64,000 bases of DNA from positions 442,166 to 506,165 of the forward strand of contig NMRA01000289.1 in the NCBI GenBank assembly GCA_002633005.1, read 5' to 3'. This document shows, piece after piece, positions 22,915 through 35,041 of the stretch. The notes beneath the pieces are model-generated. The model made no database searches. It saw nothing but the letters and a program-made list of their open reading frames with translations, and had not been told where the DNA came from. The DNA comes from Phoronis australis (Eukaryota > Phoronida > Phoronidae). The translations under genes and the position numbers were made by a program. The number at the start of each line of letters is the position of its first letter. Position 1 is the first letter of the stretch.

Positions 22915-25900
22915 GAGTTATTGTTTCACAATAGCTTTCTGTCACCAAACACCGAATTAGCATATGCTCACGTAGCCTCGGGTGCCCGGTTATTTATTGC
23001 ATCTGACAACGGTAAAGCAGTATGATCTATTCATTTCTGGTTTCTCAAAACTTTTGCATCCACTAGCACTCCAAAGGCATAACAAATTGTATCTACTGAG
23101 GCAGACGCTTTTTTCAGTTTTATTAAACATTGGATAGGGCGAGAATAACTCAATTTGAAACAGAACAATGCCTGCCACAGACACGAGATATTTCATACTT
23201 GATATTAACGGCGTTGTTTTCATTCTTTACTGCAGCGAACCACTTCCGAAGCACTTCGGGTTCTCGAGAAAATCGAGAAAAAGGACAAACCCTCTTTAAT
23301 CGCAGCTTCATGGTTCGCACAAGCGGGAACGACACGCCACACTTTAGCGGCACACATTCCGCTGAAGAACTACGTACTGATGTCGCTTCGTGTAGTCTCC
23401 AGAAAGTAAAAGAATGTGAATTACAAGAGAAGTTAAGAAAAAAATGAAAGAAACAAGCGTCGATTGACCACTAAGTCTTGCACAATTTTGTTAAAAATTG
23501 GTGTTGGTCCGAGTCCCCTGGCCTTGGAGAATTAGTCGCTCAGTTAAGAGTTTGAAGAATACACAGGGTAGGTGGCGAATCCAGAATGGTTGTTTATACG
23601 AGCCTGGTAGATCTAGGTAGTGCATTTTCTAGTTCATTTATGTTTGTTGCAAGTGATGGGTCCCGTGCCGGGGATACGTATTTCATATTTGTAGGGATGA
23701 GTGACACATATGCTTGAGCTGTGGTGGCTTGTGGCCAGTGATCGAACTTCAGCAAATAAATGTGCTGTTCTGCCAGGCCAGTTAGTCTGAAAATTTACCG
23801 GCCAAGGTGCCAATTAACTTTTAAAAGTTACTGGCCTGGCCGCAAATCCAATGGCCCCGGGACACCGAGCCAGCGTGTATTTCGAACGCTTCTTGCGGCT
23901 ATTTCAAATGTCGTTTAAAAGTGCCAAGGGATTTGCTGGCTTTGGAACCATCATTGGAAGTGAATGTGATATCCAAGCATTCTGTGTCATCAATGGGGTA
24001 TTGCGACTAATTGTTATTGTAGCGTTGACTGCGATGATGGGGAAAGCCTTTTCTGTGGATGCGAATGTAGTTGCATTTGCCGATGTTGAAGTTAATCATT
24101 TTCTAATTGTTTTCCAATAAGGCAAGAGATTTGATGTCTTTCTGGAGGTGTTCAGCATCAAAGATGGATGTAATAGGTGTGTAGACTACAATATCATGTG
24201 AGAAGAGTCTTGTAGAAAAAGTTGAAATGAACTAAGGTAAGTCATTGTGGGAGAGCCTGACCAAGGATCGTCTCTTGAGTGAGAACACTATGATGGGCTG
24301 AACATATTTACCTTGCAAGTATGCAGCTCTATAAATCGTGAGTTTTTGAGTGTTTAACCGTGTATGCCTACGTTAAAATTGTGAATACCCAAGGCCGGAT
24401 ATGTTGTCACAATAACGGCGCAGCGATTGTTGCACTATAGTTTGATTAGTACTGTTATCTGATTACCTGCCGATGGACAGATGTCCTTTCACCACACAGA
24501 GAATCTTGCCCTTCCCCTTAATGGACAGAGATAGGTCAGTTTCAAAGCTCCACCATGACTCTTCACTTCTCAACGCATGGTCGGTAATCAACAGGATTAC
24601 CTTCTTGCTGCGACCGAGGCCTGAAGAATGAAATTATGTTATTAAATTAGACCTATCATCACTGGTCTCTTTGCACAAATACAACAAATTTTCTCTTTGA
24701 ATTCATGACCCCAGTCTGAGAGTTTTTAGCAATTGGCCGAGCGATGATTTTTGTCGCTCGCAGGTGAAAAATGCAAAATGCGCCCATTGGTATGACTTTC
24801 ACGACGGAACGCTTTTGTTTTTGTCTTTGTGTTCCTTAACTTTAATGAACTCTCGTTATTTCCTGAAAAGCACTCGTCAGTCTAGGATTTCTGCACGAAC
24901 CGTTAAAGTCTACATTAAATGCTGCACCAAAATCGACACAATGGTTGCTCAAATGACTGTTCCGTTGGGTCAGCCTCGTAAGGCGTGTGGTTGGATTTCG
25001 GTGATGGCGTCCGGCTTACTGACCAATGAGATCTCCTAGCCTCTAGACACCCCAAAACTGCATAGTCAATAATGTGCGACCTATGTTAAAGTGCAGCCTA
25101 TGTTTAAGTGCAGCCTATGTTGTACTATCCCATCTTGTTAAAAGGCTGTAGACATTCGACAAGAATCCAAAGTGAGACATCAATGTTTGAATTACATTCA
25201 TGTAGGTGGCTGTGTTCACGATGTTCAACTACTGGGATGCCTATCGCAAGCCTTGTCACTCCACAAAGCTCTTGTATGGTCTCACATCTACTACTTTCTC
25301 AAGAAGTATGCTACGTTTTCGTCACTGATTCGCCCCGTGCCATTGCAGATGCGACATGACCTCTTGTCTGCGGTAAGGCATCCCTACACTACAACTGTGT
25401 GGTCGCTAATGTAGCGCGATAATCACGAAGATACAGGCGATGGCTCTGTCATAGGTCGTAGGCCCTGTCTTCACTAACATTTTATTAACTTGGCTTGTGA
25501 AAACGGTCAGAAAATCTGAATACGAAAAGTTAACAACTCGTCATCACTTGCATTGTTTCGTTCCCTGAAGTGTCGGATTTACAATGACGTCCTTCAACCG
25601 TCGGAGCATGTGGCATACAACCTTGCATAAAACGGGCCTCGTTCAAGTGCGGAGGATAACCTATCCATTTACCTCTAACAAGTTACAATGTAAACAATTT
25701 AATAATTAAAAGTGAAAAAGGCAACAGTCACAAAAATGACAGTTGCTACTAGAATGAAATTAATTCAGCTGCTTTGATGTATTATACTTTTCAACTCAAA
25801 ACAATACGATTGCAATACAGGAAACTGTAGCTGGTTTGGCTCTGGTGGTCACATCAGAGTAAAGAAACATAGCAACATTTCTTAGATAATTAAGATGAAG

Positions 25901-28900
25901 AACTGCCTTAAATCGGCAGTGCTCCTACCTAACCGTTTTCAGCAGCCATCGCAAGAAATAAACAAGGTCAAACGGATTATGGTCTCAGACGACATACATG
26001 TGTTGACGGAACTTTCGACACACCGACAAGAAGTTTATTGCGGTGGCCAAATTTACTGCTGTGGATTAACCTTTCCCACAGAATTACGCATCCGAACTAA
26101 ATTTTACGCTGCTCACTGATCCCATGTCTGAAGAGAAGTAAATTTATTACAGCAGTAAATTTAGTCCGGTAGGAAATGACTTTTTCAATAAAGTTAAGCC
26201 GATTGCTGTCAGTAAAAATCGTTACTCGGAGGGATGAAAAGTTCAATGGGAACGTAGTTTGTGACGTCCACTTAAAGTAGCATTAAACCTGTGTTTCTGT
26301 ATAAATTTGATTTAGGCCACCTACCGCTATAAATTTTATCTTGCTCAATTTATAAGTGACATTGCGAAATTTCTTCAGACCAAGCTTATAAAAGTTTAGA
26401 TCATCAGAAATTTTATGAGGTTAGTCTGAAGAAATGGCAAACTTTCAGTTCTTTTGGAACTTTGAAATCACCTCCAATTCGACTAAATTACGGTACAATT
26501 TGAGACCAATTTTATATGGTAAGTGGAATTAACCAAAAGTGTTTTATAATCAGGAAGCACGAGCTGAATTCCGATTTAACTAGAAACAATGCAAAATTGC
26601 TGACGACGAGGAAGTACGCTCACATTTTCTTCACCTCTAATAAAGATTAAGCTTCCCAAGCTTAAGTCCACTTTCTTTTTTGACGGCTGTTACATGGCCC
26701 TCTTCTATTTTCCCTTGTACCTCACTGCGCCAGAGCTTTTTGAGTGACAGGCAAATTGCACCCAGTACATGTCGCTAATTTTGTTGGAGTAACGATTTCA
26801 ATTCCGAAAGCCGTGTGCAGTGCTACGTGAATGTACAATGCTACGATACTAGATAAAGTTTGTATCTGAGATATAGACTATGATCACGACGGAGTAGACT
26901 TTTGGAAAGATAATTCTTAATATGGTAAGAGTAAGGTAAACTAACTGATGGCATGTCGTGTACACTTGAGCAAGTGAGAAACGTAAGCAGACTCCAGACA
27001 CAGATTTGAACATATTCTCGATCTTCGTAACCTAATCATGTGGATGGGACATTTGGCCACGGTTAAGATGCCAATGTTGAATTCTTAACCGAAGCGCTAA
27101 TCCGATCTCAAATTGTTGCCAAATGAGCCGGCGACTTACATCACTGACAATTTTAAGATTGGCCAGCCCCTGAAGCGTTTAATTGAATCGTCGATGCTCA
27201 CTGTTGATGTTCTTGTTGGTAGTTTAAATGGAATCCTAAGCAAGACGAAATACAGCATTCACCCTTGCTTTCAAAGTTGAACTCTAAAAGAACGCAACTT
27301 GTGTTTGCTCGATAGAACTGTTGGCAAAGTAATTTTTGTGAGCTCACCGTCAAAAATGCTGTCGTAATGATCTCCCGGAACCGGAGCATTTCTGTCGTGA
27401 ATATAAATATCCAGTCCATGATCTCCCTCAAGAATCGCAGCCATTTCCACAGCAACATCACAGTCACGACTTTCGTACGCTAAATAAGCGTCATACCTAA
27501 GGTCATCGTTGGCTTCAGGATGTTGCCGAAATAACTTGTAGATGACGTAGCGGATGTGTCCTCTTCTGTACCACCCTACGTGTGGGTTTATACATTAATA
27601 GTGAACTGAAACTTTCACGCAATAGCGAACTGATTGGATAAGTAGTTCCTCGTCCACAATTTTAAGAGTTTTACAAAATTAAGCCTGGCTTGATGCCGTG
27701 TAAACCATTTAAGAAGGTCTTGCAAGTATTGTTTACGGGGATGGCATCCGCGTTCAGTATCATTTTTGGTTAAATTACGATTTTCTTTATGTTGCAGTAA
27801 AATCAAATTGTCTCAGGTTTTAATTAATTGCCGTCACTACGGAAATGATGCTCGCGGTCCGAATCATTACCCGCCATCTTTGTTTGTGTGACGATATATT
27901 GTGGACAGCTGTTGATAACGGTCTACCTTGTTACAACCTGACGTTTACAATGGCGCTTCTGATCATGTCAAGCACACTCCGAAGTGTATAATACTTGTAG
28001 CGGGAAATGAGTGGCCGCGAACGTCACTTGCGGAGTGACGCATTCAGAAAATCGTAATTTAGCCAAAAATGCCACTAAAACGGTTGCCCTCACATTTAGA
28101 AACTGTTAGCTGGACTCGATTAGGTTACTTTACAATGCAATTACGAAGTTATAGTCAACATGTAAGAACAATAACCGAAAATTACCTACTTAGAAATGTC
28201 TTGCAAAAGCAATCTTACCCACTGTTGCCAACATCACCAGAATCGTTCCAGCTACCAATGAGCTGGTAAGAACAGTCACGATATTCGACATACATTCGTC
28301 GCGAAAATTCTCGAGATCTTTTATTAAAACGTCTTCCAAATTTCGTGGTTTGCCTTTATAACTACACGTATAGGTATTTCTTCCAGAAAATATTACACTG
28401 GTAGTTCTCAACCAGTCGAGGAAGTTCAGAGTAGCGCAAGAACACAGAAGGATGTTTCCAGAGAGGTCTAATATCAGTCCGTGCTGCTCTGCGATAGAAT
28501 CTAGTGCAGATGTCTCGTTTGATGATAGAAATAAAATGGCATTCTTGGACAGATTGAGAAACTCTAACATAGGAAAGTTTTCCAGTCTTAAACCTAATTT
28601 GTCGAGTTTGTTGTTCGCTAAGTGTATTCTTGTCAACTTTGCATTACCCGCTAAGCATTCCGCAGCAAGTTTATTCAAATAATTGCTGGACAAATCTATT
28701 TCCAAGAGAGTTCTTACGTTCTCAAAAACGTCAGCAAATTGGTCGGGGCTCATTTCCAGTCCGAGTAGATTGTCTTGTAATTCTATCACCTTTATTGACG
28801 GAAAATGGGAAAATAGACCCGGTCTGATGTACACGAGATGGTTATTTCGAAGTACCACATGGGTCAGTAACGTTAGACCAAGTAATTTCATTCCAAGTCG

Positions 28901-31900
28901 CCCAATTCTGTTTTCTGACAAGTCAACAAACTTTAAGTTATTCGGCGCAAACTGCACAGATATATTGAACGAGAGTATTATATTGTGAATCATATAGACT
29001 TTCTCCAGTCTCGGAGGCAGAGGTATCTGAAACCTGTCGGCGACATCATTCGTTGCGGACGTCTCCCGTCTCAGTCTTCGATTCCTTTTGTCCTTGTTAG
29101 GAGAGGCGTATTCTGGAAAAAGGGAAAACGTCAACCAAACTTGTCGTCCACAATACTTTTGTGCACATTCGAATTTCAGCTACGGTTCCCCTGTGATCAT
29201 TCAAATGAAACCGACAGAGCTAAAACCAAATTTTGTATGGATGTCAGAAATAAAAAATACTTCGACGCACTTCTAGATTTCAGCCTTGGCAGTGGGAACG
29301 CTGTGTTCCAGGGAAGGTTAAACAAAAAACAACTTTCAAAGCAAATTCACAGACTGAGTCAGTGTGAGCTAGTTATCGCTGGGCGCGGGATCGAATCTCT
29401 ATACTCGAAATTCAACTCGGAAATTGACTAATTGCATGGACGCATCGAGTTCAAAAATTTTATCCTGTATTCATGAAGCCCAAAAACTATAAAGTAGTTA
29501 GAGAAACGTGAGCAAAATTTTCTGAAATTTGAAAGTAAAGGAAACTATACAAAACACAAAACTGATCTTTAGGCCACACGTTCGGGACTGATTTGAGTCT
29601 GAGCTCGTAGATTACACCACGTTTGAGGCCTCATTTGATCATGTGTCAGTCACTGATCCCACGTGATCAGCCTCCATTAGCCTATCCACGCATGATCTAA
29701 GGTGGCTCCTGTATGAATTAATGATACTTGCCGATAGGAACAGAACGCAACGATTTATGGTGCCTTCAATCTTTGTAGCCGTTACAGTTTCTCTTTGAAA
29801 GGCAGGCGAGACACCACTTTGGGAAGCATATTTACAATAGGTTTCCAACATAAATCAATTTATCTAGAAACATTACCGATAAATGCCGAGTCAATCGGAT
29901 AGATGGAATATCGTTCACATCCCCAATTTTTTGTGAATTGCCAACTGACGTGGACTTCCCTCAAGTATTTCTTACGAATGAGATTGATGACCATGAACAG
30001 CGTCTCTTCGCTGACACCTGTAAATACAACTGCCTTTAGACATTTATCACTCGCCCTGAAGTAGAAATTGTAATTCCACAACAAAGTCACATTTTTCGAT
30101 CAGCTCAGACTCAACCAAAGTTTTAATTTTTCTCATTTCTATTGAAAAATCTTTAAAAGTTGTGCGCGCATGTAATTTCCTCAGGGGTCAGAGTCAGAAC
30201 AAAGATGGTGGACTTATCAACCACATGGCTATGACGTCACACTTCCCAAGAGACTTCTGATAACAATCAACACTGCAGTTAAGACGATTATGAAAACCTC
30301 AGAAACAACTTTTGATTTATAACACTTAGCCCTATAAAATTGGCCTAAACCGTTGTTCATGCCATCAATTGTAGTACGACGACACTTGGTTTACTCCAAA
30401 ATCCAACTGCCGCGTAGTGGTTTGGTAATTGGCCCAATTATGTTGCGCACCCAGCAGAGTCAATGAGGAACATATTATTGCAAAATTAAACAAACGTTTT
30501 AGGTTGTAAAATTCACATTTTTTGTCCAACTTTCAAAATTAAAAAATGTAATCAGGTGTGCTTTACGCGAGTTATTCAAAAACACTTCAAAGTTTCAAAA
30601 CGAAAATTTATAATTGCTATTGCCGCACCCAATGACGGGTCTCATTAACTAGAGAATGTTAACATCACCAGCCTCAGTTGATTTAAATAACCACAACAGC
30701 GTGGTGTCTTTGATCTAAACCGGTAGATTCTGAGGTGCGTAAACCGGTCTAGTTGCCCAATCTCGATCGGTTAAGGTATCAACGTACATGTAGGTTTCTT
30801 TTCATGTCCTTACTCAGTTAGACCCAACTCCAATGTATTGTGACTGGCGGACAGTTTGATACTAATTTCATAATGGAAATTTAAAATCGATTTTATAGTG
30901 GAAGTGTTTCTAGAGTGTAACAGCTATAAATACAAGTGCAAGGTTCTTGAAAAACAATTCTTTCCGGATTTCATGAGAAGAGTCTTCCCTTAATGCCCAC
31001 CAGAACATTATTTATTAGCATATGCATCGCTGTTTTACAGAAGTTGGCGGCAATTTGATACCATAACATGTACGTTGATAGTGTATTCGCTTGTATTCAT
31101 ATTTTATACAAAGTCGTCAATCGGAACACGTCAACTATTTTCGTTGTCTCAAAATTCTACTTTGAGGTGGTTTCGTAACTGCGCGTGTCCAAACTTTGGT
31201 TATTTGACCGGGCTGCCTTCCGGAGACCAAATTCACTAAGCGTGAAATCTTCGCTTATGGTGAATTATATCTCATAATTCAAAATTCCAACCTCACCGAC
31301 TTAGAATCACTTCAATGACCTCCCTTTTTCGTAGAATGCGCAGACATGTTCCCGAGCATACTTGCTTTCAGTATGATCTTTCTTAACCATGTGACTATCA
31401 AAGTTTTAAACCGCAGCGTTGTCGTTCTGGTGGAACATGTGATCCATAACGACCTTCGGCTCAGGCTTGAAAGCTGGGGTCGGTAGATGTAGAGCAAACC
31501 GCAACCAAGTAGTGTAAGTCTCAAAGTTCTACGTTTTGTAAATAATACGTCTGGTCGCTATTTGACTGATGATCAGACAGCTCACTGAAATTTGTGAGTA
31601 CTGAAGTACCCGAAGTGTTCCGGGCGGATGGGTATCATTGCAAGTGACCGTGGTTGTCAGAATGACTCTGAATATTTTAATACTAGTCCTAAAACCTATT
31701 CCCCTGCTCAAAGTGGAACTCCATAAAACAATGTATCAAAGCTAATTTGGAGTTGGTATTCGAATCAGGAGATTAGATTACGCGGCCCTGGTTACATGTA
31801 TAGTTTAATGTTAGAGAACACAATATGACAAACTGAAAGCAATTTCCTGAAAAATTACATATTTGAATGTATGCAACCTATTCAAGTCACCTAATCTAGT

Positions 31901-32949
31901 ACATATACACCTCGCAAAAATTGTATCAGCATAAAATTGTAACGTTTCCTTACAGATGAAATTAAAATCTCCATTGAGGAACTCCAAGTGCTCGAGATAC
32001 GTAAACATTAAGTTTCCACCTTGGCCAAGTGGCATCAGTTTGTTGAAACGAACACTGAAGTGCTTTATTTTTGTTCCCCTTAGAGAATCGAAATCTGACT
32101 GGTCGGCATCTATCATGTGTTTTACACTGTGTCGCATGTTGACGCTGTCAATGATGAGGGTACGAATAGAGGTTTTGTTGATACCAGCCAGCCCCTTTAT
32201 CACTCCTTGAAATGTCAAGTCTTCGTTGCAGGAAAGATCCAGAAACGACAAGTTTTTAAGTTGTGCAAAAGTATTCGGCACAATTGTCTTCAAATTTGTT
32301 TGACGTAATGACAGTCTTTCCAAGCCCAGTGAAGTGTTGCTCGAAAAACTACTCGGTGATATTTCGAGGATACTGCTATGCTCCAGATCAAGGATTCGCA
32401 AATTTTTAAAGTTGGACAAAACAACTCCGATGTTCGGCACAATCCCAGCGAAGAAGTATACGAATTGCAAAAACGTTCCAAGTCGGAATATGCAATCTGC
32501 GTTTGTTTTAATATATTTGAGTGATAGCACTTCAAGACTTTTTAATGGTGAAAACACATCGCAGTTTGTTATGTTCAAGTCATTTTCCGAAAGGTTCAAT
32601 TTCTTCATACGAGTCATGTCCATGAAAACTTCATCACTCAAAAAACGTAGACGATTTTGAGACAAATTCAAATCTATTAGTGACGAGTAAGGACGGATGT
32701 CACTTCTCGAGACAGTATAAATTTTGTTATTCGAGAGATCTATACTCGTCACTGATTTCGGCAAGATTGGGAAGGCAACCAAACCCAGATTAGAACAAGA
32801 TATCGCTGTAATGACGCCATTTATTGTATTGTTGGTGCAACCGAGAGGCACAACGTCTGATATTTTTGACGCTTCGCTGCCACGAGCGTGTTGTATCCGA
32901 ATTACACACAGTAAAGCGATAAAGCAGTCAAGATGAATCATCCTTCCAC
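18101..32949 (-). CDS. Toll-like receptor A (TLR-A), 7 coding exons, 878 residues
   Basis: A predicted single-pass innate immune receptor: an LRR ectodomain for ligand binding and a cytoplasmic TIR domain for adaptor signalling. Coding exons on the minus strand are 32941-31954, 30017-29877, 29112-28219, 27575-27348, 24620-24467, 18659-18514 and 18186-18101. They sum to 2637 nt without an internal stop. Domains are a signal peptide (~1-20), an N-terminal cysteine cap (~34-50), LRRs to ~330, an irregular island (~345-410), further LRRs to ~585, one C-terminal cap (CSC...C...C, ~590-650), a transmembrane helix (~652-674) and TIR (~702-845). TIR box 1 is YDAYLAY (702-708), the BB loop is RNAPVPG (736-742) and box 3 is F831-W832. 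A splice acceptor 8 bases before the ATG implies an untranslated first exon upstream, which I could not locate. A single cap next to the membrane is the vertebrate-like (single cysteine cluster) layout. The ligand cannot be inferred. Confidence 0.92.
18187..18513 (-). other. TLR-A intron 6
   Basis: A short (327-nt) intron. The equivalent intron of TLR-B has been enlarged to 1.9 kb by a LINE. Confidence 0.8.
18514..18659 (-). CDS. TLR-A exon 6, TIR box 3
   Basis: A 146-nt exon encoding LNRKLRYLMADDTYLVWPED through MFTFWRHVAVAITSKNGIQ. It carries the TIR box 3 FW (residues 831-832). It enters in phase 2 and leaves in phase 1, as in TLR-B. Confidence 0.93.
22156..23447. mobile_element. TTAA-flanked DNA transposon, copy 1, right end missing
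   Basis: It begins AGGAGAATGCCACC directly after TTAA (22152-22155) and runs parallel to the copy at 39120-41508 through several blocks, such as TTTGTATCAATTTAGATCGA and CCAATGACGTCAT. The similarity fades near 23447 and no matching right terminus follows. TTAA duplication suggests the piggyBac superfamily, although the terminal sequence is not a classical piggyBac end. No transposase is seen. Confidence 0.7.
22870..22909. repeat. (CA)n microsatellite
   Basis: About 20 uninterrupted CA dinucleotides inside transposon copy 1. The copy at 39120-41508 lacks them. Confidence 0.95.
24467..24620 (-). CDS. TLR-A exon 5, TIR middle
   Basis: A 154-nt exon encoding LGRSKKVILLITDHALRSEE, SWWSFETDLSLSIKGKGKIL and CVVKGHLSIG, the TIR core with its SxxVxxxxTxxxLxSxWW signature. 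Acceptor CTTCAG, donor GTAATC. It differs from TLR-B exon 5 at about 13 of 154 nucleotides by my count. Confidence 0.96.
24621..27347 (-). other. TLR-A intron 4
   Basis: A 2.7-kb intron. Apart from a small tandem repeat near 25078-25125 I see no structured element or exon. Confidence 0.7.
25078..25125. repeat. Short tandem repeat, about three 17-bp units
   Basis: The phrase CCTATGTTTAAGTGCAG occurs about three times head to tail with one variant base. Confidence 0.7.
27348..27575 (-). CDS. TLR-A exon 4, juxtamembrane and TIR boxes 1-2
   Basis: A 228-nt exon encoding WYRRGHIRYVIYKLFRQHPE (basic stop-transfer and linker), then YDAYLAYESRD (box 1) and IYIHDRNAPVPGDHYDSIFD (BB loop). The loop proline important for signalling in vertebrate TLRs corresponds to P741. 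Asparagine replaces the usual aspartate of the RD pair, as in TLR-B. Phase 1 on both sides. Confidence 0.96.
27576..28218 (-). other. TLR-A intron 3
   Basis: A 0.64-kb intron. No repeat or exon is seen. Confidence 0.7.
28219..29112 (-). CDS. TLR-A exon 3, distal LRRs, C-terminal cap and transmembrane helix
   Basis: An 894-nt exon. It opens with a basic non-LRR stretch (residues 377-410, containing KRNRRLRRET), then LRRs such as LKFVDLSENRIGRLG and LEFLNLSKNAILFL. The C-terminal cap starts LLCSCATLNFLDWLRT and ends FRDEC, followed by the membrane segment VTVLTSSLVAGTILVMLATV. Acceptor TTCCAG (29114-29113), donor GTAAGA. The long open frame continues upstream of the acceptor only by chance. 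Confidence 0.95.
29113..29876 (-). other. TLR-A intron 2
   Basis: A 0.76-kb intron with no further feature seen. Confidence 0.7.
29877..30017 (-). CDS. TLR-A exon 2, irregular ectodomain segment
   Basis: A 141-nt exon encoding 46 whole residues, including YLREVHVSWQFTKNWGCERY and SIYPIDSAF. TLR-B has an exon of identical length and phase sharing the WQ, GCERYSIYPIDSAF core. It is not a standard LRR and, with the start of exon 3, forms the island between the two LRR blocks. Confidence 0.9.
30018..31953 (-). other. TLR-A intron 1
   Basis: A 1.9-kb intron. The phases join exons 1 and 2 directly and the total length equals that of TLR-B, so I infer no missed exon here. Confidence 0.65.
31954..32949 (-). 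CDS. TLR-A exon 1, signal peptide and proximal LRRs
   Basis: The start codon is at 32941-32939, preceded by 8 untranslated bases and a TTTGCAG acceptor. The exon encodes a hydrophobic signal peptide (MIHLDCFIALLCVIRIQHAR), a cysteine-bearing N-terminal cap and about ten LRRs (for example LIDLNLSQNRLRFLSDEVF, LSFLDLSCNEDL). The donor GTAAGG lies at 31953. The open frame running on past it to 31811 is intronic. Confidence 0.94.
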
Positions 32950-35039
32950 CTGCAAAATATTGAAACAGGATATCAGTGATAATTTAAAACTGCATTTCTC
33001 TCTAATTTCAAACTGTAATAAACTACTGTTACTGTTATAAACTATTGTTACCGTTATAAACTATTGTTACTGTTATAAACTATTGTTACTGTTATAACCT
33101 ATTGTTACTGTTATAAACTATTGTTACTGTTATAAACTATTGTTACTGGCTAAAACGAAAATCAAATGCATTTTACTCCCATAAAATCGGTCTCGTATTA
33201 TTCCTTACCGTGATAGGATTCCATTGCCTTTACCAACTCAAGTCTCAGCCAATGCGTACATGTGCTGTTTTCGAATTCGGACATTTAGGGTTGGTCAACC
33301 CCAAAAAAACTCCGAAGTGTTTTCTCGAGTCGCTGATATTGTTGATAATAACAGATATACAAACCAGTCGGATAAGAAATATTATGAGACCGATTCTATG
33401 AGACTAAACGACCTACATGTAAGTCGATTTTCAAGGCTAAAATGCTGATTTAAATCTTTCCCTCCAACGCATGGAGTGAAAATGGAAATAATGAAGTTGG
33501 ATGATTGCCTTTGATAATATGATGGCAAAATATAATCTTGCCATTATTAGAATTAGTCAGCCGGCCAAAGTTTCATGCCTGAAGCAAAATAATGAGTTAC
33601 CGGCTTTCTATACACTGCAGCAGAGAGGTCTTTTTCAAGATATCTATTTTATAACATAGTTGGATATGGGGGTGGGGATGAGTGGCCCTTTTTATATAAT
33701 TAATTTTAATTACTTACTCATAAATCAGATGAATGGTACAAAGATAGCACAAGTTCATGACTTCCACACATTGTTAAATTTTTGTAGAATATGTATCTTT
33801 CTATTTTATAATACGAAAAACAAATTATTTTTAAGTGTTGGATACATGGTTTATGAATCATTTGCCACTGATTGATCATTAATATCTAGCGATATAAGTG
33901 GTATTTAGTAAGAATTAATAATAAAGTTAGCACTTTTGATTCTGAAATCTTCTGAAAGTATGGTCCTAACACGAGAAGTAATGGATACATTCACTTCTTG
34001 GTTTAACCATGGAAACAAGGAGGACTAATTCACGCGACCGGTGCAGATTGATGATATCATCTCGTTTTTTCCTCAAAAGGTACACATTTTGGAATGTCTC
34101 CCATTTTACATAAACAAGTATTCGTGCTTGAAAGTCTACGAGTCATTTCAATTTCTTAACAATGCTAAAATACATGAAGCAAATTATTGACTATTTTCCA
34201 TCATTCATCAGATAGTTGGGACTTAAGCACCAAAACCCGTTTGATTTCATTTTTTTGTTTTTATATTAACTGAAATACTAAAGTCAGAAATATTTTTCTG
34301 CATTCTTCCTCAAAAACAGGAACTTTGCATTTTGCAGAGAACGTTAAACCTAAAACATTGGAAGATTGTAAATAATGAATTAGAAATATTCTGTTTAGTC
34401 ATACAAAAATAAAGTGTCAGGTGAAAGTACCCACAAACCTTTCTGCTACAGCTGAGGTCCCACTGGCTACTACACGTATATTCAAATATGAAGGCAAAAT
34501 GAAAGTGGCAAGTTCTTACTTAGGGAACTGTGCGTAATAGGCCATGGGCGGTAGGCCAGAGGAGGCCTGGAAAACCACTTCTGTGACCACTTTAAGGGGG
34601 CAATTTAATTCAGGTGTTTTTGATGTCCCAAATCATTGCACTTTATGAATAAAAGTAATAAAAAAAAATGTTTCGTGATGTTAAATCACCTAAAGTGAAC
34701 CTGCGTTTGCTGTCAATTTTACAAAATTGCCCACTTAACAATCTAACACATGAAAGTTTGTCTCAAGTTTGATTGTTGTCATGACGTCAACAGCATTGTT
34801 GGACAAGCGCAACGTGACACGTGATGGATTAACATCATCGTTATTTTGGTCCAAGTCAAGACTAAAATAGTTTCATGAAACGAAGCAGTGGAAATCGGGA
34901 GTTAAGGATTTTTTACTTAAAGAATAACGTAGAAAATAAATCCGAAACTAAAAGAGGCGATCCAGATCCTCCAAAGGATACACTTGCTTGTCGAAAAGTA
35001 GAATAAATATCAGTAAATAAAACAACAAAAAAGGATCAC
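32950..35039. other. Spacer upstream of TLR-A, proximal part
   Basis: It should contain the TLR-A untranslated first exon and promoter, which I could not pin down. It includes a 19-bp tandem repeat (33024-33149). The short open frames (33210-33448 and 33660-33875) have no recognisable domain. Confidence 0.5.
33024..33149. repeat. 19-bp tandem repeat, six to seven units
   Basis: The unit TTACTGTTATAAACTATTG repeats head to tail with few changes, 75-200 bp upstream of the TLR-A first coding exon. Units are directly adjacent, unlike a CRISPR array. Confidence 0.92.
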
Positions 35040-35041
35040 TG

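Larger units (their letters stand above)
18660..24466 (-). other. TLR-A intron 5
   Basis: A 5.8-kb intron within the TIR coding sequence. It contains a truncated TTAA-flanked transposon (22156-23447) with a CA microsatellite inside. The open frame at 23851-24120 (+) matches nothing I recognise. I saw no further exon. Confidence 0.7.

Noticed and set aside
23851-24120. 89-codon open frame with a hydrophobic stretch
   Set aside because: It lies in TLR-A intron 5, has no recognisable domain, and there is no sign of splicing or a paralogue.
28985-29431. 148-codon open frame on the plus strand
   Set aside because: It lies partly antisense to TLR-A exon 3 and intron 2, has no domain, and is explained as a shadow of the receptor.
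33024-33149. Repeat array considered as CRISPR
   Set aside because: The units are directly adjacent without spacers and the genome is eukaryotic.
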